From Breviolum minutum Mf 1.05b.01 (taxonomy: Eukaryota > Sar > Dinophyceae > Suessiales > Symbiodiniaceae): DNA of 64,000 nucleotides. Both the position numbers and the translations under genes were made by a program. Numbering within the stretch: position 1 is the stretch's first letter; every line of letters starts with the position of its first letter. Positions 59,743-64,000 of the stretch are shown here, piece by piece. The DNA lies in contig DF239663.1 of the NCBI GenBank assembly GCA_000507305.1, positions 1 to 64,000 on the forward strand, written 5' to 3'. The notes under the pieces were generated by a model that was not told the origin of the DNA, did not search any database, and worked only from the letters and a program-made list of their open reading frames with translations.

Positions 59743-60530
59743 GTGGTCTATGAGGGTGATCCAGCAAGACATCACGGATCCCATTTCGTCATCGTGACTT
59801 CTGGAGACAAAGACATCTCCCCACGGCAGCTGGTTCTATGGCACCTCCGGACGGTCTTTTTATTCGGTGAAGTGGGGGCAACGGAGAAGAAGCATAGCCT
59901 ATCCATGAGTGAAGCTGAGATCTTATGATATCATCTTTTTGCAATGTTATATGTTGATGTTTGTGAAATTGTCGGATTGATTTCAGTTGCAAATATGAAA
60001 TCAAGATAGATTATGATAGACTTGTGTTTAAAATTTAAAAACCCTGATACCAACTGGAATCAACCCTCCGAAAAAAATGCTCTTGGCTGAGGCATCGCTT
60101 GGCTGCTTCAGGACATAAATCCATCATCCTGGCCTCAGCAGCAAAAGGCTCACCCGTGCGTGACTTGGCAACCTTATTGTCGAACTTTCACCATAGTTCC
60201 ATACTTTTTGCCACTTGAACAATCACAATGTCATATCAACATAATAATATATGTGTTTTTGTTGCCACTCGTTTTAAGAAATCTATATCCAGCTGGTTTC
60301 AAATATTTTTATGTTCACCCCTATTTGGGGAAGATGTCCAATTTTACCAATATTTCTCAGATGGGTTGGTTCAACCACCAACCAGATATCAAAAAGATCT
60401 CTCGCACTTCACCATCCCTGAAAGTTGCCACACGTTGTATCAAACCCAGAAAGTTTCCATAAAACTTGGCATCAATTTGCAACACCAATGCCAGTCCATG
60501 AGGATACTGGATGATCTCCGGCGAGGAACG
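59743..60530 (+). CDS. Two phase-linked exons of unidentified gene
   Basis: 59743-59866 (acceptor TTGCTCAG, donor TATTCG|gtgaag) reads VVYEGDPARHHGSHFVIVTS, then GDKDISPRQLVLWHLRTVFL. 60397-60530 (acceptor TCAAAAAG, donor GGAACG|gtgaga) reads LSHFTIPESCHTLYQTQKVS, then IKLGINLQHQCQSMRILDDL. They join exactly in phase. A family B element fills most of the end of the intron between them, stopping 11 bp before the second exon. No family recognised. Confidence 0.6.
60291..60385. repeat. Family B inverted-repeat element, copy 5
   Basis: AGCTGGTTTCAAATATTTTT to GGTTGGTTCAACCACCAACCAGAT, with the TTCACCCCTATTTGGGGAAG core. The ends are slightly more diverged than in the other copies. Confidence 0.8.
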
Positions 60531-61216
60531 GTGAGAGTTGCAAAATTCGGCGCTGCCTATGGTGGCCGATTTGTTGTGTAACACACAACGTTGATTTCAT
60601 GAAAAAAATCACATTACTGGCAACGTGTGATGGAAGCATTTGGGCAGTTTTCCAGCAAGATTTCCAGTATGGAGTCTAGCAACATTTCTGTCAAGCATTT
60701 GACCATTGGTCGGATATTTCGAGCAATTGCTTATGTATGAAAGCAACTATCAATGGCCAGGTGATTCAAAATGATCTCTTTGGGATGATTAAGTAAGCCT
60801 TTCAAAGGTTAAGTGACCCTTTCAAAGGTTAAAGTGACCTCCAATTGGGGGATAAAAAGGTCACGGCTTGAATCACCAGGGATATTTCATCATGTTTTTT
60901 TTTGCAACACTTCTACCTCAACGAACCAGTGTAGGTCGAAGAAGTCAAGATTGTCCCATGAGCTCCCTGCGAAAAGGTCGCTGAAGGGGTTGAGTAGATC
61001 CTGGGGTGATTATGGCCAATATGGACAACTCATACCGCTACTTCGTTAAAAATGGGTCAATCAGTACAATTCACAACTTGCAATGTATATACTGTAATAT
61101 GCCGAGTTCTCACAACTTGTATGACAATGGATGAGATTATATTTGCTTGCGCAAATTACTTGTAGTTGTGCATGTTTGTAAATTTAGAGTTGTAGTTTGC
61201 GCCACAACTTCACAAG

Positions 61217-61308
61217 CGCCACATTCCCACCATAAGTATTTTGGCTCAACTCCAGAAGGGAGTGGGTTCAGCCACGTGGAACATGAGCCACGTGGAGTTG
61301 ACCTACGG
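61217..61308 (+). CDS. Exon of unidentified gene
   Basis: Acceptor TTCACAAG, donor CCTACGG|gtaaag. It reads RHIPTISILAQLQKGVGSAT, then WNMSHVELTY, with strongly coding-like codons. It contains a partial match to the dinoflagellate spliced-leader sequence, discussed under findings. Confidence 0.5.
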
Positions 61309-61372
61309 GTAAAGTGTTGCTTGGATCCAAAAAGTATGGCAAACTTCGTGGAAAAAATTGGCAAACTACTGC

Positions 61373-61398
61373 TGCTACTATTTCTACTGCTACTACTG

Positions 61399-61443
<45 letters not shown>

Positions 61444-61650
61444 CTACTGCTACTGCTACTACTACTACTACTGCTGCTGTTGTTATCACTGTAGAGATTC
61501 TGTGGATCGATTTCTAAACCACTTAGCCAAAAAAACATTTGCTCGAGATTCTTTGACAAACAGATGCAGTCAATTTGAAGGCTTAGATGATGATGATGAT
61601 GACGATGATGATGATGATGATGATGACGATGATGATGATGATGATGATGA
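61373..61650. repeat. CTA/CTG and GAT microsatellites
   Basis: CTA/CTG triplets run from about 61373 to 61480 and (GAT)n with GAC variants from about 61587 to 61650. The Leu, Thr, Tyr, Ser and Asp runs translated from them are not evidence of protein. Confidence 0.95.
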
Positions 61651-62275
61651 AAAAACAACGGGTTAGATCCAAGCAGAATTCCTCCCATGTGAATCTTTCT
61701 GAGGTGATGCCAGGCTTGTGTCGATGCTCTCGCCGGGTGTTGTTGGTAGAAGAGAACCAAGAGGCGAAAATGGAGGGAAGGGACAGGATATTGCGGGATC
61801 TTTCATAATTGGCATGACCTTCTTATCTGTTGTGTTTGTAGAATGTAACAGAATGTAGATTGATTTCTGCAAGCTCATACTCACAATTTTCTCGGTGCGG
61901 TAGTAGAGTTTTGGGGGGAATATTATTATCTCCCTTACAACTTTGGGGTGTGGCATTGTTGCTCCGGGATACCTGAAGTATCCTGAAGTGATATCCCATT
62001 GGGAATAATCATGTCACCGGAAGGTGGGCATCTAATCGGAAGAGATGATGTTCATGCTATTGATACGCTCCAAGTCCTTACGAGATGAAACTCACCAAAA
62101 GAATCATGCAGGTGTGATTCAAAATGATTTTTAGGAGTTCTAGCTGTTTGAGCAACAATTTGGGCCTCAGAATGGTAGAAATCAGTAAAACTACGAGTTC
62201 GCCCCAAAATAGCACTTGGAAGATGAAGATGCAATTTTCCTTTTGAAAAAAACGGCCTTTTGCTGTCTATTTCAG

Positions 62276-63786
62276 AGGTGGAAATCTCAGCTTTATGAGA
62301 TGAGACATGTTCGATATTTTCCCTCAGATCTTCGCTTCCGCAAAACGGTTGGGATTTCCCAACCAAACAATCCCTATAGCCGTTTGGTGTTGGAAAAAAT
62401 TGCCAGCAACTCTAGAGGATTTTTCTCAAAGTTTAACTGAGGTGGATGAAAACCGGGTAACCATTGGTGAAAGTATTATTATTACTATATTATAAGTGTT
62501 GCTCAAAAATTGGTGTTATTAAGAAACCTTGGGGGGTTAGGTAACTACTTTAGCCTTCAGCCAGCAAGGTGGTGCCTGATGCTTCAAGCGAGAGCTCTGA
62601 TGGCGAACAAGATGGTTTGCTGCCACGTGGAAATACCTTACGTTGGGGCTTTTGGCAGTGACTTGAAGCAAAAATTTCATGTGGGCCATCCATCCATCCA
62701 CTTTAGCAGAACGCAGAACATGGATTCGTTGGGTTGTGGTTACCAAGGCGACGCTTCATAGGCAGCTTATGTTTCATCGGATTATGCTGTGGTATTTTCC
62801 TGGTGGTCATTCAGGCTGCTTGGCAGCTTGGGAATTGGCGACGAAAAAAACCTGGAGGTTGTCCAAGGCTAAAAACCGCCCCCTGAAATTCAACGAATGT
62901 TTATCCCCCAAAATGATGGGGGCCGGCTGGTGAAGATGTGTCGAAGTGGCGAATAAAGTGTCGTACATTTAATTGGGTAGCTATGTTAGATTCCAGGGCT
63001 AAAACGGAAATATTAACTAAACTCACAGGTAGAGCCGACCCCAATTGTGAGCAGGATCGCGTCGAGGATCCACATCCTCCTTTGCTTGGCGCTCGCAGCG
63101 ATGGCAGCAGTGTCCAGGCGGGGTTGTGGTGTCTTTTTTGGGGTTGACCCCTTTACAAGAAACAGATAGGAGATCATAGGAGATGATAGTAGGGTTGTGT
63201 TGTTTTTTTGTGTGCGTGTGTTTTTTTTTGTGTTGTTTTTCCTGGTACTAGTATGGAATCTGGATAGCTTTACTTCCAGCATGCAAATAAAGTCATACCA
63301 AAGGGGCAACCATTGGGTCCAGCGATTTCGCCAATGAGCCAAGGGAAAAGTCATGGGCGGTCATGGGCGGCCATGGGTCTCAGAATCCCTTTTTGGCGAC
63401 TTGAAGCAAGGGAAACTTGCAGGGAAGTGATGCATGCCCCAAAAACCCCTTAAAAATGGCGTCATTTTGAGGACCCAAAAACACCCCTGTAATACAGGTT
63501 CAAACCCTTCCATTGGAGGGTCCTTGAAAATTCTTAGGGTATATTATATATACACACATATCTATATACATACCGTATACCCTCATGTACCATCTGTGAG
63601 TAACTTAGTTTTACCATTTGGGATGTTTTCACCTTGATAGAAATGCTGAATACCTCTGTCACAACTGTCACAGCTGTCCAGGGCAGCGAACGCCAGCACT
63701 TGAAGGACGAAGGTCAAGGAGTCGCCAAAGAGCTCTCAAACGAGGTCGACGTGCCCCGAAAAATCCGGCGAAAATTGGAAGTGTGA
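62276..63786 (+). CDS. C-terminal exons of an unidentified gene, stop at 63786
   Basis: 62276-62347 reads RWKSQLYEMRHVRYFPSDLR, then FRKT. Six following exons join in phase: 62407-62456 TLEDFSQSLTEVDENR, 62569-62614 VVPDASSESSDGEQD, 62710-62761 RRTWIRWVVVTKATLH (GC donor), 62815-62867 LLGSLGIGDEKNLEVVQ (GC donor), 63029-63117 RADPNCEQDRVEDPHPPLLG then ARSDGSSVQ (GC donor), 63682-63786 GSERQHLKDEGQGVAKELSN then EVDVPRKIRRKLEV and TGA. The phase chain chooses a single frame among several open ones, so the model is good although no family is recognised. An acidic Ser/Asp linker separates two helical parts, and the end is basic. The first listed exon does not link directly. A family D element lies in the last intron. 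Confidence 0.65.
63436..63539. repeat. Family D element, copy 3, in the last intron of the final gene
   Basis: Shares CATTTTGAGGACCCAAAAAC, CCCTTCCATTGGAGGGTCCTT and the terminal ATTCTTAGGG with copies 1 and 2. The outer end on the left is less clear. Confidence 0.7.
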
Positions 63787-64000
63787 CATGGTAACATCAC
63801 AATGAAGGGAATAAGAATTGCCTTTTGAATGACAGCGAAAAGGTATTTAAAAAAACATGAGATTAAACAAAATGCTTTTTGCCTGATTTTCTACACACTT
63901 CGGCATGTGGTGTGTGTTTTTTCATTTCTGAAATGATCTCAGTATGATTTGTTTGCCGAATGAGTCTTGCATAATTGGACCGCGTCAAGTAAACAACACG

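Noticed and set aside
61137-61760. 207-aa minus-strand ORF, the longest in the window
   Set aside because: It is dominated by Ser and His runs translated from CTA and GAT microsatellites.

Overview
This window looks like nuclear DNA of a dinoflagellate, most likely a Symbiodiniaceae-type alga (inference from gene structure and repeat families; no database search was possible). It holds no prokaryote-style long ORFs. Coding sequence sits in many short exons of about 40-130 bp, separated by long AT-richer introns. In the four genes where homology or reading phase fixes the boundaries, donors are a mixture of GT, GC and GA, and every acceptor is AG. That mixture is a known dinoflagellate feature. 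Every gene I can support is on the + strand, as expected for the one-directional gene arrays of dinoflagellates.

Layout. About 0.4-26 kb: exons of one or more very long genes for EF-hand (calcium-binding) proteins. The best-resolved stretch is a calmodulin-like EF-hand pair at 13083-16024; further EF-hand exons lie near 4.6, 9.7, 19.1, 21.6 and 24.1 kb. About 26.9-31.7 kb: a possible gene start and several coiled-coil-like exons. About 32.1-37.3 kb: an FKBP-type peptidyl-prolyl isomerase in eleven phase-consistent exons, with a twin-arginine-like segment upstream of the FKBP domain that suggests a thylakoid-lumen protein. About 37.5-41.7 kb: exons of an unidentified gene ending at 41675. 41.87-43.6 kb: ribosomal protein S26e (RPS26), five exons found, C-terminal exon not found. 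About 44.8-48.5 kb: charged, coiled-coil-like exons. About 50.1-53.5 kb: a Rieske [2Fe-2S] protein, complete from the first cluster motif to the stop. About 54-57.8 kb and 58.4-63.8 kb: unidentified multi-exon genes; the last one ends at a stop at 63786 with six phase-consistent exons.

Introns carry at least seven families of short (about 75-280 bp) elements with terminal inverted repeats. Several families recur three to five times in the window, sit close to exon edges, and in one case appear to supply the splice acceptor itself. They resemble introners or intron-resident MITEs and are the most interesting feature here. Microsatellites (GAT, TTG, CTA, CAC/CAA) and TA-rich stretches are common. 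The assembly contains Ns at 9992, 39100 and 39172-39176.

The genes do not form a pathway; the array is a run of unrelated housekeeping and signalling genes. Where several frames are open and nothing fixes the phase, I say so. No tRNA, rRNA, CRISPR or prokaryotic operon signal was seen.
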